This document shows, one piece after another, positions 32,592-41,257 of a stretch of DNA of 64,000 bases. A program made the position numbers and the translations under genes. Source of the stretch: an uncultured Oscillospiraceae bacterium (lineage in GTDB: Bacteria; Bacillota; Clostridia; Oscillospirales; Oscillospiraceae). Within the stretch, counting starts at the first letter, position 1; every line of letters starts with the position of its first letter. The stretch spans positions 11,390-75,389 of the forward strand of contig CAKTXA010000007.1 in NCBI GenBank assembly GCA_934631005.1, read 5' to 3'. The notes beneath the pieces were generated by a model that was not told the DNA's origin, ran no database searches, and saw only the letters and a list, made by a program, of their open reading frames with translations.

Positions 32592-34001
32592 ATGAACAGA
32601 AAGGTTTCGTATTATGCCAGCCGGAGGAATCCTTTGGTTTGGCTGGCAGTGGCGGCTCTGGTGGGCTCGGCAGTGCTCCGCATCGCATATTCCTGCGGGA
32701 AAGGCGCAGATGCAGCGACGGTGTGGCTTCAAATCGTTCTGCCGGTTTTCGCGTGCCTGAGTTACGCGCTGACTCTGGTGTTCCATGCCGAACGCCGTCT
32801 GTACCGCACAACGGTGCCGGTGGTGCTGCTGGCAGTCTATTTCTGCGCGCGCATCGCCTCGATGGGCTTCGGCACGCGCTATGTGCTGCTGTGCTGGATC
32901 GCCTACGCGGCGTTTGCCGCAGTATACGGCTTTGTTATCTCCGGGTATTTGCTGCACGCGTGGTTCCTCACGCTTCTGCACGTGGCGGCACTGGGCGTGG
33001 CGCTGTATGACGCCCGCGCGCAGCTGGGCACGTCGTTTGCCGCCGTGCTGCCGGTGCTGCCGGATATTCTGATGCTACTGGCGGGGCTTCTCACGATGCT
33101 CAGCATGAAAATTTATCTCGACAGCGCCTATCACCCCACCTGGGGCGACCGGCCGGACGGGCGGCGGCTGCGTACGCTCGATCCCGTGCAGGTCGTGGCG
33201 AACTATATCATGCCCAACCGTGTCCCCGCCTCCAACTTCGTGCGCGACACCGTGGAGATCACGAACATGGAGCGCTACATCCGCGAAAAGCGGCGGCAGG
33301 GGCTGACGAACTTCGGCATCACGCACGTGTTTATCGCCGCCTATGTGCGCTGCGTTGCAAAATACCCGGCGGTCAACCGCTTCCTCTCCGGCCAGCAGGT
33401 CTATACGCGGGACGGTGATATTCAGTTCTGCATGATGATCAAGGAGGAGATGACCACCGAGGCGCCTGAGAGCGCGCTGAAGCTGCATCTGCACCCCGGC
33501 GACACCGCCGAGGATGTCTACCGCAAGATGAACGAGGAGGTCGCGCGCATCAAGGGCGCAAAGGACGCGAGCGAGTTCGACAAGACCGCGAAGCTGCTGT
33601 CCTTCATCCCGGGCGTGCTGTTCAAATTCGTCGTGTGGGTGCTCAAGACGATGGACTACTTCGGCCTTCTGCCGGAGTATCTGCTGGAGGTCAGCCCGTT
33701 CCACGGCTCGGTGTTCTTTACGTCCATGGGCTCGCTCGGCATCCAGCCGGTGGTGCACCACCTGTACGATTTCGGCAATTTGCCGGTTTTCTGCGCCTTC
33801 GGCTGCAAATACCGCCGCAATGAGATCGAAGCGGACGGCACCGTGGTGCAGAAAAAGTACGTGGATTACACCGTCAACACCGACGAGCGCATCTGCGACG
33901 GCTTCTACTTTGCCACCGTGCTCAAGTACTTAAAGCGCCTGCTGGCGCATCCCGAGCGGCTGGATGAGCCGCCCGAGGAGATCGTCCGCGACATAGATTG
34001 A
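32592..34001 (+). CDS. Membrane protein fused to a CAT/E2-type acyltransferase-like domain
   Basis: A 469-residue protein. Residues 1-170 hold five to six membrane helices. After a linker, residues 195-469 match the chloramphenicol acetyltransferase / 2-oxoacid dehydrogenase E2 catalytic fold: GLTNFGITHVFIAAYVRCVAKYP and GSVFFTSMGSLGIQPVVHHLYDFGNLP. The C-terminal motif reads DERICDGFYFA, where CAT has HHAVCDGF. The catalytic His position is Glu (residue about 432), so ordinary acyl transfer is doubtful. There is no lipoyl domain. No ribosome site is seen, and the promoter abuts the ATG. Function unknown; a membrane-bound sensor or altered acyltransferase are options. Confidence 0.8.
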   Translation: MNRKVSYYASRRNPLVWLAVAALVGSAVLRIAYSCGKGADAATVWLQIVLPVFACLSYALTLVFHAERRLYRTTVPVVLLAVYFCARIASMGFGTRYVLLCWIAYAAFAAVYGFVISGYLLHAWFLTLLHVAALGVALYDARAQLGTSFAAVLPVLPDILMLLAGLLTMLSMKIYLDSAYHPTWGDRPDGRRLRTLDPVQVVANYIMPNRVPASNFVRDTVEITNMERYIREKRRQGLTNFGITHVFIAAYVRCVAKYPAVNRFLSGQQVYTRDGDIQFCMMIKEEMTTEAPESALKLHLHPGDTAEDVYRKMNEEVARIKGAKDASEFDKTAKLLSFIPGVLFKFVVWVLKTMDYFGLLPEYLLEVSPFHGSVFFTSMGSLGIQPVVHHLYDFGNLPVFCAFGCKYRRNEIEADGTVVQKKYVDYTVNTDERICDGFYFATVLKYLKRLLAHPERLDEPPEEIVRDID

Positions 34002-34163
34002 GGCATCACCGCGCAATTGCGTCGGCGCGCTTCGGCGGATCTTTTCCGCCAATGCTGCGGTTTGAAAAACGCGAAATACACAAAGTATTCCTGCGTTTTC
34101 CAAACCTTGCCTTGGCGAAAAATCTCTCGCCGAATCTGCTTGCCGAATTGCGCGGTGAAGCCT
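34001..34163. repeat. MITE-like element with terminal inverted repeats
   Basis: Ends are AGGCATCACCGCGCAATTGC and the complement ending GCGCGGTGAAGCCT (about 17 bp). The interior contains GGTTTGAAAAACGCGAAATA and a complement-like CGTTTTCCAAACC, forming a second internal dyad. The left end overlaps the preceding stop codon. A deleted version lies at 15407-15457 and an interior relic at 56110-56200. No transposase is inside. Confidence 0.75.
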
Positions 34164-34194
34164 TGGATAATCATATTTTGTGAAAAATGACGGG

Positions 34195-34231
34195 AAAGCG
34201 CCGGAAAAAATACCTCTCCGGCGCTTTTTTT
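34195..34231 (+). terminator. Rho-independent terminator
   Basis: Stem AAAGCGCCGG / CCGGCGCTTT (34195-34204 with 34218-34227) followed by TTTTT, before the gap promoter. Confidence 0.88.
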
Positions 34232-34244
34232 GTGATTTTAACTC

Positions 34245-34273
34245 TGGACAGAGTGGAAATAATACAGTATAAT
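34245..34273 (+). promoter_or_regulatory. SigA-type promoter of gap
   Basis: TGGACA, 17-base spacer, TATAAT. A short CTCTGGACAGAG palindrome covers the -35. The leader of about 80 bases contains a CCGCCGA...TCGGCGG hairpin at about 34305-34338, just ahead of the AGGAGG ribosome site. Confidence 0.82.
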
Positions 34274-34361
34274 CTAGCCGAAAAAGTATGAAAAGTACTT
34301 AATACCGCCGATATAGGGGTGCGAAAGCCGCAGTCGGCGGAAACTGAAGGAGGAAATTCTC

Positions 34362-35393
34362 ATGTCTGTGAAAGTAGCGATCAATGGTTTTGGACGTATC
34401 GGCCGTCTGGCGTTCCGTCAGATGTTCGGCGCTGAGGGGTACGAGGTCGTCGCCATCAACGATCTGACCTCCGCGAAGATGCTGGCGCATCTGCTGAAGT
34501 ACGACTCCACGCAGGGCAACTATGTTGCGCATGGCCATACCGTCGATTTCCATGAGGGCGAAGGCGAAGACAACTACATCGTTGTCGACGGCAAGAAGAT
34601 CGTCATCTACAAAATGCCGAACGCGGCCGAGCTGCCGTGGGGCAAGCTGGGCGTTGACGTCGTGCTGGAGTGCACCGGCTTCTACACCAGCAAGGCCAAG
34701 GCGCAGGCGCACATCGACGCCGGCGCGCGCAAGGTCGTCATCTCGGCGCCGGCTGGCAACGATCTGCCCACCATCGTTTATAACGTCAACCACAAGACGC
34801 TGACGAAGGATGACAAGATCATCTCCGCCGCGTCCTGCACCACCAACTGCCTGGCCCCGATGGCCAAGGCTCTGAACGACCTGGCTCCCATCGAGTCCGG
34901 CATCATGTGCACCATCCACGCCTACACCGGCGACCAGATGCCGCTCGACGGCCCGCAGCGCAAGGGTGACCTCCGCCGCAGCCGTGCTGCCGCTGTGAAC
35001 ATCGTTCCGAACTCCACCGGCGCTGCCAAGGCCATCGGCCTCGTCATCCCGGAGCTGAACGGCAAGCTCATCGGCGCCGCGCAGCGTGTTCCCACCCCCA
35101 CCGGCTCCACCACCATCCTGAACGCCGTTGTGAAGGGCAGCGTCACTGTCGAGCAGGTCAACGCCCAGATGAAGGCGGAGGCCACCGAGTCCTTCGGCTA
35201 CAACACCGACGAGATCGTCTCCTCCGACATCATCGGCATGCGCTTCGGCTCCCTGTTCGATGCCACGCAGACCATGGTCCTGCCGCTGCCGAGCGGTGAC
35301 ACGCAGGTCCAGGTCGTCTCCTGGTACGACAACGAGAACTCCTACACCTCCCAGATGGTCCGCACCATCAAGTACTTCTCCGAGCTGGGCTAA
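34362..35393 (+). CDS. gap: Glyceraldehyde-3-phosphate dehydrogenase
   Basis: A 343-residue NAD-dependent enzyme of glycolysis. NAD-binding INGFGRIGRLAFRQMF is at the start, the catalytic SASCTTNCLAP (Cys nucleophile) lies near residue 155, and the C-terminal SWYDNENSYTSQMVRTIKYF closes the fold. Strong SD AAGGAGGA lies before ATG 34362. It is monocistronic, with its own promoter and terminator, unlike the common gap-pgk-tpi operon. Codon use is strongly biased to AAG, GTC and CTG, as expected for a highly expressed gene. Confidence 0.97.
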   Translation: MSVKVAINGFGRIGRLAFRQMFGAEGYEVVAINDLTSAKMLAHLLKYDSTQGNYVAHGHTVDFHEGEGEDNYIVVDGKKIVIYKMPNAAELPWGKLGVDVVLECTGFYTSKAKAQAHIDAGARKVVISAPAGNDLPTIVYNVNHKTLTKDDKIISAASCTTNCLAPMAKALNDLAPIESGIMCTIHAYTGDQMPLDGPQRKGDLRRSRAAAVNIVPNSTGAAKAIGLVIPELNGKLIGAAQRVPTPTGSTTILNAVVKGSVTVEQVNAQMKAEATESFGYNTDEIVSSDIIGMRFGSLFDATQTMVLPLPSGDTQVQVVSWYDNENSYTSQMVRTIKYFSELG

Positions 35394-35409
35394 TCGCAAA
35401 ACGTTTCGA

Positions 35410-35441
35410 GCGCCCCGGGCAGCTGCCCGGGGCGCATTTTT
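35410..35441 (+). terminator. Rho-independent terminator after gap
   Basis: A 13-bp GC palindrome (35410-35435) followed by ATTTTTG. Confidence 0.92.
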
Positions 35442-35484
35442 GCGGTTTTTCGGCAAATCCGCCGACTGATTTTACAGGAAACGC

Positions 35485-35513
35485 TTGTGTATTTGACAAA
35501 ATCACGGTATAAT
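35485..35513 (+). promoter_or_regulatory. Promoter of the glycogen operon
   Basis: TTGTGT, 17-base spacer, TATAAT, 30 bases before glgB. A TTGACA inside the spacer is only 9 bases from the -10, so it cannot serve as -35. Confidence 0.68.
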
Positions 35514-35542
35514 GAAAGCGACTAAACACAGGGGGAAGACGG

Positions 35543-37429
35543 ATGGAACACGGACTGGCACAATTCCTCAAAGCATTCGGCGCGGACGGCTGCGATCACG
35601 CGCATGCGTATCTGGGCTGCCATTTTGCGCGGCGTGATGAAACCGACGGCTATCTGTTCCGCGTGTGGGCGCCCTGCGCCGCGGCGGTCAGTGTCGTCGG
35701 TGATTTTAATTTCTGGAACGTGGACGACCTGCCCATGCAGCCCATCGGCGGCGGCGTGTGGGAGGCGTTCTCGGTGTACGCAAAGCCCGGCGGGGCGTAT
35801 AAGCTCTGCGTGCGCGGCGCGGATGGGCGTACAGTCTACAAGACCGACCCCTACGCCCGACGCTGCTGTGCGCTGCCGGATACGTCCGGCATGATCGAGC
35901 CGCCGAGCAGCCATATCTGGCACGACGGGCTCTATCGCGCGCGCCAAAAACGGCAGAACGCCCTCCGGCGCCCGATGAACATCTATGAGGTGCACGCCGG
36001 GTCGTGGAAGCGGCGCGCGGACGGCGGCTACTATACCTTCGACGATCTGGCGCGCGAGCTCATCCCGTATGCCAAAGACATGGGCTACACGCACATCGAG
36101 CTGATGCCCGTGATGGAATTTCCGTATGAGCCGTCGTGGGGCTATCAGGTGACGGGCTATTTCGCCCCCACGCACCGCTACGGCACGCCGGAGCAGCTGC
36201 GCGGCTTTGTGGACGCCTGCCATCAGGCGAACCTCGGCGTGATCCTCGACTGGGTGCCGGCGCACTTCCCGAAGGATGAGAACGGGCTGTTCGAATTTGA
36301 CGGCAGCTGCTGCTATGAGCTGTCCGACCCGCAGATGCGGGAGCATCCCGACTGGGGCACGCGCATTTTTGACTATGCAAAGCCCGAGGTGCGGTCGTTT
36401 CTCATCTCGAACGCCGTGTACTGGCTGGAGGAGTTCCACGCCGACGGCCTGCGGGTGGACGCGGTGGCGTCGATGCTGTACCTCGACTATAACCGCCGGG
36501 AGTACAAGCCCAATAAATACGGCGGCAAGGAAAATCTGGACGCCATCGACTTTCTGCGGCAGCTCAACGCCGCGGCGTTCCGCACCGACCCTGCCGCGCT
36601 GATGATCGCGGAGGAGTCCACGGCCTTCCCGCTGATCACAAAGCCCGATTACGACGGCGGACTGGGCTTCCTCTTCAAGTGGAACATGGGCTGGATGAAC
36701 GATATGCTGCGCTACATGGCGCTCGACCCCCTGTGGCGCAAGGGCAGCCACAATGCGCTGACGTTCTCCATGACCTACGCCTACTCCGAAAACTTTATCC
36801 TGCCGCTCAGCCACGACGAGGTCGTGCACGGCAAGCACTCGCTCATCGAAAAAATGCCGGGCGATTACGACAGCAAGTTCGCGAACCTGCGTGTATTCTA
36901 TGGCTATCAGATGACGCACCCCGGTAAAAAGCTCAACTTTATGGGCAACGAATTCGCCCAGTTCATCGAGTGGAACTACAAGCAGGGGCTGGACTGGCTG
37001 CTGCTGGGCTATGACCGCCACCGGCAGATGCAGGACTTTGTCCGCACGCTGAACAGGCTCTATCTCGACACCCCCGCGCTGTGGGAGAATGACAGCGACT
37101 GGGGCGGCTTCCAGTGGATCGCGCCGGATGATTGCGACAACAGCGTCATCTCCTTCCGGCGTCTGAGCCGCAAGGGGCAGGAGGTGCTCGTGATCTGCAA
37201 TTTCTGCCCCGTGCTGCGCGAGGGCTACCGCCTGGGCGTGCCGAAGGCCGGATGGTATGTTCCCATTCTCAATTCCGACGACGAAAAATTCGGCGGCGCA
37301 GGCACCGCGCTTTCGCCGCTTCACACGGAACAGGTCCCGTCCCACGGGCAGGCCTGCAGCGCGGCGTTCCGCGTGCCGCCCCTGAGCGTGACCCTGTACC
37401 GCTATCAGCGCACCGCCCCCGGCAAATGA
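35543..37429 (+). CDS. glgB: 1,4-alpha-glucan branching enzyme
   Basis: A 628-residue GH13 enzyme that makes alpha-1,6 branches in glycogen. It has an N-terminal CBM48 (FRVWAPCAAAVSVVGDFNFWN), then a TIM barrel with ELMPVMEFPYEPSWGYQVTGYFAPT, catalytic Asp in DGLRVDAVASM, catalytic Glu in LMIAEEST, and HDEVVHGKHSL. The C-terminal beta domain ends ERDPV-like (VTLYRYQ). It lacks the extra N-terminal module of E. coli GlgB. First gene of glgB-C-D-A-P, with GGGGGAAG upstream. Confidence 0.97.
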   Translation: MEHGLAQFLKAFGADGCDHAHAYLGCHFARRDETDGYLFRVWAPCAAAVSVVGDFNFWNVDDLPMQPIGGGVWEAFSVYAKPGGAYKLCVRGADGRTVYKTDPYARRCCALPDTSGMIEPPSSHIWHDGLYRARQKRQNALRRPMNIYEVHAGSWKRRADGGYYTFDDLARELIPYAKDMGYTHIELMPVMEFPYEPSWGYQVTGYFAPTHRYGTPEQLRGFVDACHQANLGVILDWVPAHFPKDENGLFEFDGSCCYELSDPQMREHPDWGTRIFDYAKPEVRSFLISNAVYWLEEFHADGLRVDAVASMLYLDYNRREYKPNKYGGKENLDAIDFLRQLNAAAFRTDPAALMIAEESTAFPLITKPDYDGGLGFLFKWNMGWMNDMLRYMALDPLWRKGSHNALTFSMTYAYSENFILPLSHDEVVHGKHSLIEKMPGDYDSKFANLRVFYGYQMTHPGKKLNFMGNEFAQFIEWNYKQGLDWLLLGYDRHRQMQDFVRTLNRLYLDTPALWENDSDWGGFQWIAPDDCDNSVISFRRLSRKGQEVLVICNFCPVLREGYRLGVPKAGWYVPILNSDDEKFGGAGTALSPLHTEQVPSHGQACSAAFRVPPLSVTLYRYQRTAPGK

Positions 37430-37478
37430 TCCCGCAAATTTTCGCAAAGACCAAGAGAACTGACAGGAGGAACTGACC

Positions 37479-38663
37479 ATGCATTTTCAAAAGAAACGCT
37501 GCGTAGCCATGCTTTTGGCGGGCGGACAGGGCAGCCGCCTGATGGTGCTGACCGAAAATACGGCCAAGCCCGCCGTGCCCTTCGGCGGTAAGTACCGCAT
37601 CATTGATTTCCCGCTGTCCAACTGCGTCAACTCCAAGATCGACACCGTCGGCATTCTCACGCAGTATGAGCCGCTGGAGCTCAACGAGTACATCGGCAAC
37701 GGCCAGCCGTGGGATCTCAACTCCTCGCACGGCGGCGTGCAGGTGCTCCCGCCGTATGCGAAAAACAAAAACTCCGAGTGGTACAAGGGCACGGCCAACG
37801 CGATCTATCAGAACATCCCATTCATCGACCGCTATAACCCCGACAATGTGCTCGTCCTCTCCGGCGACCATATCTACAAGATGGACTACGCCAAGATGAT
37901 CCGCTTCCACGATCAGAACGCCTCCGACTGCACCATCGCCGTGCGCGAGGTGCCGCTGAGTGAGGCCTCGCGCTTCGGCATTATGAACACACGCGAGGAC
38001 GGCAGCATCTATGAGTTTGAGGAGAAGCCGAAGCAGCCGAAATCCACCAACGCCTCCATGGGCATCTACGTGTTCAAGTGGAGCGTGCTGAAAAAATATC
38101 TGGAGATGGACGAGGCCGACCCCAAGAGCGAGAACGACTTCGGCAAAAACGTTATCCCCGCCATCCTGAACGACGGCTACCGCCTGATGGCGTACCGCTT
38201 TGAGGGCTACTGGAAGGACGTCGGCACGATCGACAGCCTGTGGCAGGCGAATATGGACCTGCTGGGCGACAAGCCCGCGTTCGATATTTCCGACGTGAGC
38301 GGCGGGCGCATCCGCGCGAGAAACACCGCCATGCCTTCGAGCTACATCGCGCCCAACGCCGAGGTGAAGGACAGCTTCGTGGCCGAGGGCTGCGAGGTGT
38401 TCGGCAGCATCCGTCACTCCGTCCTCTCCACCGGCTGTGCCGTCGGCAAGGGCGCGGAGATCACCGACAGCGTCATCATGCCGAATGTGGTGGTGGAAAA
38501 CGGCGCGAGCATCCGCAGCGCCATCATCGCCGAGGGCTGCCATATCAAGGCCGGCGCCCGCATCGGCGGCGGCGGCACGGGGCAGGCCCGGAAGATCACC
38601 GTCATCGGCAAGGAGCAGACCGTGGGCGAGGGCGCCGTGGTCGAGGCCGGCACGATCCGATAA
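37479..38663 (+). CDS. glgC: Glucose-1-phosphate adenylyltransferase, catalytic subunit
   Basis: A 394-residue enzyme that makes ADP-glucose. The nucleotide-binding motif is AMLLAGGQGSRL, then AKPAVPFGGKYRIIDFPLSNC. Catalytic Asp lies in VLSGDHIYKMDY, and the sugar site is FEEKP and YWKDVGTI. The C-terminal left-handed beta helix (hexapeptide-like) covers residues 290-394. AGGAGG is 8 bases before the ATG. It pairs with GlgD, which follows by 20 bases. Confidence 0.97.
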   Translation: MHFQKKRCVAMLLAGGQGSRLMVLTENTAKPAVPFGGKYRIIDFPLSNCVNSKIDTVGILTQYEPLELNEYIGNGQPWDLNSSHGGVQVLPPYAKNKNSEWYKGTANAIYQNIPFIDRYNPDNVLVLSGDHIYKMDYAKMIRFHDQNASDCTIAVREVPLSEASRFGIMNTREDGSIYEFEEKPKQPKSTNASMGIYVFKWSVLKKYLEMDEADPKSENDFGKNVIPAILNDGYRLMAYRFEGYWKDVGTIDSLWQANMDLLGDKPAFDISDVSGGRIRARNTAMPSSYIAPNAEVKDSFVAEGCEVFGSIRHSVLSTGCAVGKGAEITDSVIMPNVVVENGASIRSAIIAEGCHIKAGARIGGGGTGQARKITVIGKEQTVGEGAVVEAGTIR

Positions 38664-38683
38664 AGAAAGGGAGGGCGAACAAT

Positions 38684-39817
38684 ATGGACTGCATGGGCAT
38701 CATCTTTTCCAACATCTATGACAGCAGCATGGGCGCGCTGACAGCGTTCCGTACATCGGCGTCCATCCCCTTCGGCGGGCGCTACCGGCAGATCGACTTC
38801 ATTCTCTCCAATATGTCGAATTCCGGCATCCGGGACATCGGCATCATCACAAAATACAACTACCAGTCGCTGATGGATCACCTCGGCACCTGCGAGGAGT
38901 GGGACCTCAAGCTCGGCGACGGCGTGCGCTTTCTGCCGCCGTATGCAACGGGCCATACGGGTGCGTACCGCGGCAAGCTCGAGGCGCTGCAGACGGCCCT
39001 GCCGGTCCTGGAGCGCAACCGCAGCAAGTATGTGGTGCTGGCGGATACGACGGTGCTGTGCTCCATCGACTTTACCGAGGTCGTGGAGCAGCACGAGGCC
39101 TCCGGCTGCGATGTGACGGTCGTTGCCAAACGCGGCATTGCCGACGGCGTGACCACGCAGCCCGTGGCGCTCAAGCTGGATTCTAGCGGCAAGGTCGTGG
39201 ATCTGGCGATGGACTACGCCGCGCCGAAGGACTACGCCGTGGGCATGAGCATGTTCATTATGAGCCGCGAAAAGCTCATCGAGATCATCCACGAGCTGGT
39301 GCCGCACGGGAAGTATCACTTTGAGCGCGACTTCCTGCTGGGCTATTACAACGACCGCCGCATCCAGGTGAACGTCTATCAGTTCCACAACGTGGCGCTG
39401 TTCAATGAAAACGTGGTGCAGTACTACAACAACAGCATGGCGCTGCTGGAGGAATCGGTGCGTCACAGCCTGTTCCGCGGCGACATCAGCATCTACACCA
39501 AGGTCCGCGACGCCGTGCCCACGCGCTTCGGCAGCCGCGGTCAGGCGGCCGACTGCGTGATCGCCGACGGCTGCCACATCAACGGCTACGCCGAGCACAG
39601 CGTGCTGTTCCGCGAGGTCGTGATCGAAAAGGAAGCGCAGGTGCGCGACTGCATCGTCATGCAGGGCTGCCGCATCGGCAAGGGCGCGAAGCTGCGCTAT
39701 GTCATTCTGGATAAAAACGTGGTCATCGAACCGGGCGTGGAGCTGCTCGGCTCGCCGGGCCATCCGGAGGTCATCGGCAAAAACGCCAGGATCAGCAAAG
39801 GAGCTAACAACAGATGA
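38684..39817 (+). CDS. glgD: Glucose-1-phosphate adenylyltransferase, regulatory subunit GlgD
   Basis: A 377-residue GlgC-like protein found in Firmicutes as partner of GlgC. It keeps the fold (IPFGGRYRQIDFILSNMSNSGI, GTCEEWDLK, DFLLGYYNDRRIQVNVYQF) and the C-terminal beta helix. The phosphate loop GGQGSR is lost (SNIYDSSMGALTAFRTSA), so it is probably not catalytic but activates GlgC. The ATG at 38684 has GGGAGGG upstream. Its stop overlaps the glgA start by 4 bases. Confidence 0.95.
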   Translation: MDCMGIIFSNIYDSSMGALTAFRTSASIPFGGRYRQIDFILSNMSNSGIRDIGIITKYNYQSLMDHLGTCEEWDLKLGDGVRFLPPYATGHTGAYRGKLEALQTALPVLERNRSKYVVLADTTVLCSIDFTEVVEQHEASGCDVTVVAKRGIADGVTTQPVALKLDSSGKVVDLAMDYAAPKDYAVGMSMFIMSREKLIEIIHELVPHGKYHFERDFLLGYYNDRRIQVNVYQFHNVALFNENVVQYYNNSMALLEESVRHSLFRGDISIYTKVRDAVPTRFGSRGQAADCVIADGCHINGYAEHSVLFREVVIEKEAQVRDCIVMQGCRIGKGAKLRYVILDKNVVIEPGVELLGSPGHPEVIGKNARISKGANNR

Positions 39818-41253
39818 AAATTGCCATCGCCGCTTCCGAAGCGGCGCCGTATATCAAGACCGGCGGCCTCGGCGACGTCATGCAGGCGCTGCCGCTGGCG
39901 CTCTCGCGGCTGCCCAAAAACGAGGTGTCGCTGTTTCTGCCGTATTACGGCGCGATCAAATACTCCGGCGCGTATGAGACGGAGTTCCTCGGCTGCTTTG
40001 ACGTGCCGCTCGCGTGGCGGCGGGAGTATGTGGGCGTGATGCGGTTAAAGAGCCGGAGAAAAAAGCTGAAGATCTACTTCATCGACAACGAGCATTATTT
40101 CTGCCGCGACGGCAGCATCTACGGCCACGGCGACGACGGCGAGCGCTTTGCCTATTTCAGCAAGGCCGTGCTCGCGGCGATCAAATTTCTGGATCTCGCC
40201 CCCGACGTCATCCACTGCAACGACTGGCAGACGGCGCTGGTGCCGCTGCTGCTGAAAACGGAGTATGCCGGGGCGCTGCCGAATGTACGCAGCGTGCTCA
40301 CCATCCACAACATCGAATATCAGGGCAAGTGCAACCTCCAGTTCAACTACGACGTGCTCGGCCTGCCGCCGCAGTGTGACGATATTCTGCGCTTTGACGA
40401 CTGCACGAATTTCCTCAAGGCCGGCATTATGACGGCCGACCGGGTGAATACCGTCTCACGCACGTATGCGCAGGAGCTGCAATATGCCTACTACGCCCAC
40501 GGGCTGGCGGATGTGCTGTGCAGCCGCGGCGGCGCGTTTTCGGGCATCACGAACGGCATCGACACCGACCTCTTCGACCCCGCGAAGAGCGCGGGCGTGC
40601 AGGCGCACTATACGCGGGAGACCGTGCGGGAAGGAAAGCGCGAAAATAAGCTCGCCTTGCAGCGGGAGCTGGGACTGCCGGAGGACGGCGAGGTCGCCGT
40701 GCTGGCGGTGGTGTCGCGTCTGGCGGGGCACAAGGGGCTTGACCTTCTTTGCTACATCGCCGAGCGGCTGATGCAGCGGCGCATCCAGCTCGTGGTGGTC
40801 GGCACGGGCGAGGAGAAATACGAATGGTTCCTCTCCGGCCTTCAATACCGCTTCCCGCGGCAGTGCGCGGCGCATCTGACGTTTGACGCGCAGTTTGCAA
40901 ACCTCGTCTACGCCGGGGCGGATATGTTCCTCATGCCGTCCAAAAGTGAGCCGTGCGGATTGTCGCAGCTCATCGCGATGCGCTTCGGCACCGTGCCGGT
41001 GGTCAATTCCACGGGCGGTCTGCGCGACACCGTGCCGCCGTATGACCCCACGAACGAGACCGGCTGCGGCTTTACGTTCCAGAGCTACAATGCCGACGAT
41101 TTCCTCGCCGCCATCGACCGCAGCCTGCAGATGTTCTACGACGAGCCGGAAAAATGGCTGCGCCTGCAGCAGGCCGATATGGCCATCGACAGCAGCTGGA
41201 CAAAACCGGCGGCGGACTATATGAAACTCTATGAAAGTGCGATCAAGGGATAA
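39814..41253 (+). CDS. glgA: Glycogen synthase (ADP-glucose)
   Basis: A 479-residue GT5 enzyme that extends glycogen from ADP-glucose. The N-terminal KTGGLGDVMQALPLAL binds ADP-glucose, and DWQTALVPLLLK with LTIHNIEYQGK lies in the first Rossmann domain. The C-terminal domain has SRLAGHKGLDL, GTGEEKYEW and SKSEPCGLSQLIAMRFGTVPVV with the catalytic Glu. Starts with ATGA overlapping glgD, so is translationally coupled. Full length. Confidence 0.97.
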   Translation: MKIAIAASEAAPYIKTGGLGDVMQALPLALSRLPKNEVSLFLPYYGAIKYSGAYETEFLGCFDVPLAWRREYVGVMRLKSRRKKLKIYFIDNEHYFCRDGSIYGHGDDGERFAYFSKAVLAAIKFLDLAPDVIHCNDWQTALVPLLLKTEYAGALPNVRSVLTIHNIEYQGKCNLQFNYDVLGLPPQCDDILRFDDCTNFLKAGIMTADRVNTVSRTYAQELQYAYYAHGLADVLCSRGGAFSGITNGIDTDLFDPAKSAGVQAHYTRETVREGKRENKLALQRELGLPEDGEVAVLAVVSRLAGHKGLDLLCYIAERLMQRRIQLVVVGTGEEKYEWFLSGLQYRFPRQCAAHLTFDAQFANLVYAGADMFLMPSKSEPCGLSQLIAMRFGTVPVVNSTGGLRDTVPPYDPTNETGCGFTFQSYNADDFLAAIDRSLQMFYDEPEKWLRLQQADMAIDSSWTKPAADYMKLYESAIKG

Positions 41254-41257
41254 ACAA

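Noticed and set aside
34062..34183. Peptide frame in the MITE that resembles a peptide frame at 56.1-56.2 kb
   Set aside because: The likeness comes from shared element DNA, not a gene; both frames are short and lack start signals.
35493..35513. TTGACA close to TATAAT ahead of glgB as a promoter pair
   Set aside because: The spacing is only 9 bases; TTGTGT at 17 bases is used instead.
35522..37480. Long frame antisense to glgB
   Set aside because: It runs over both gene edges and has no start signal.
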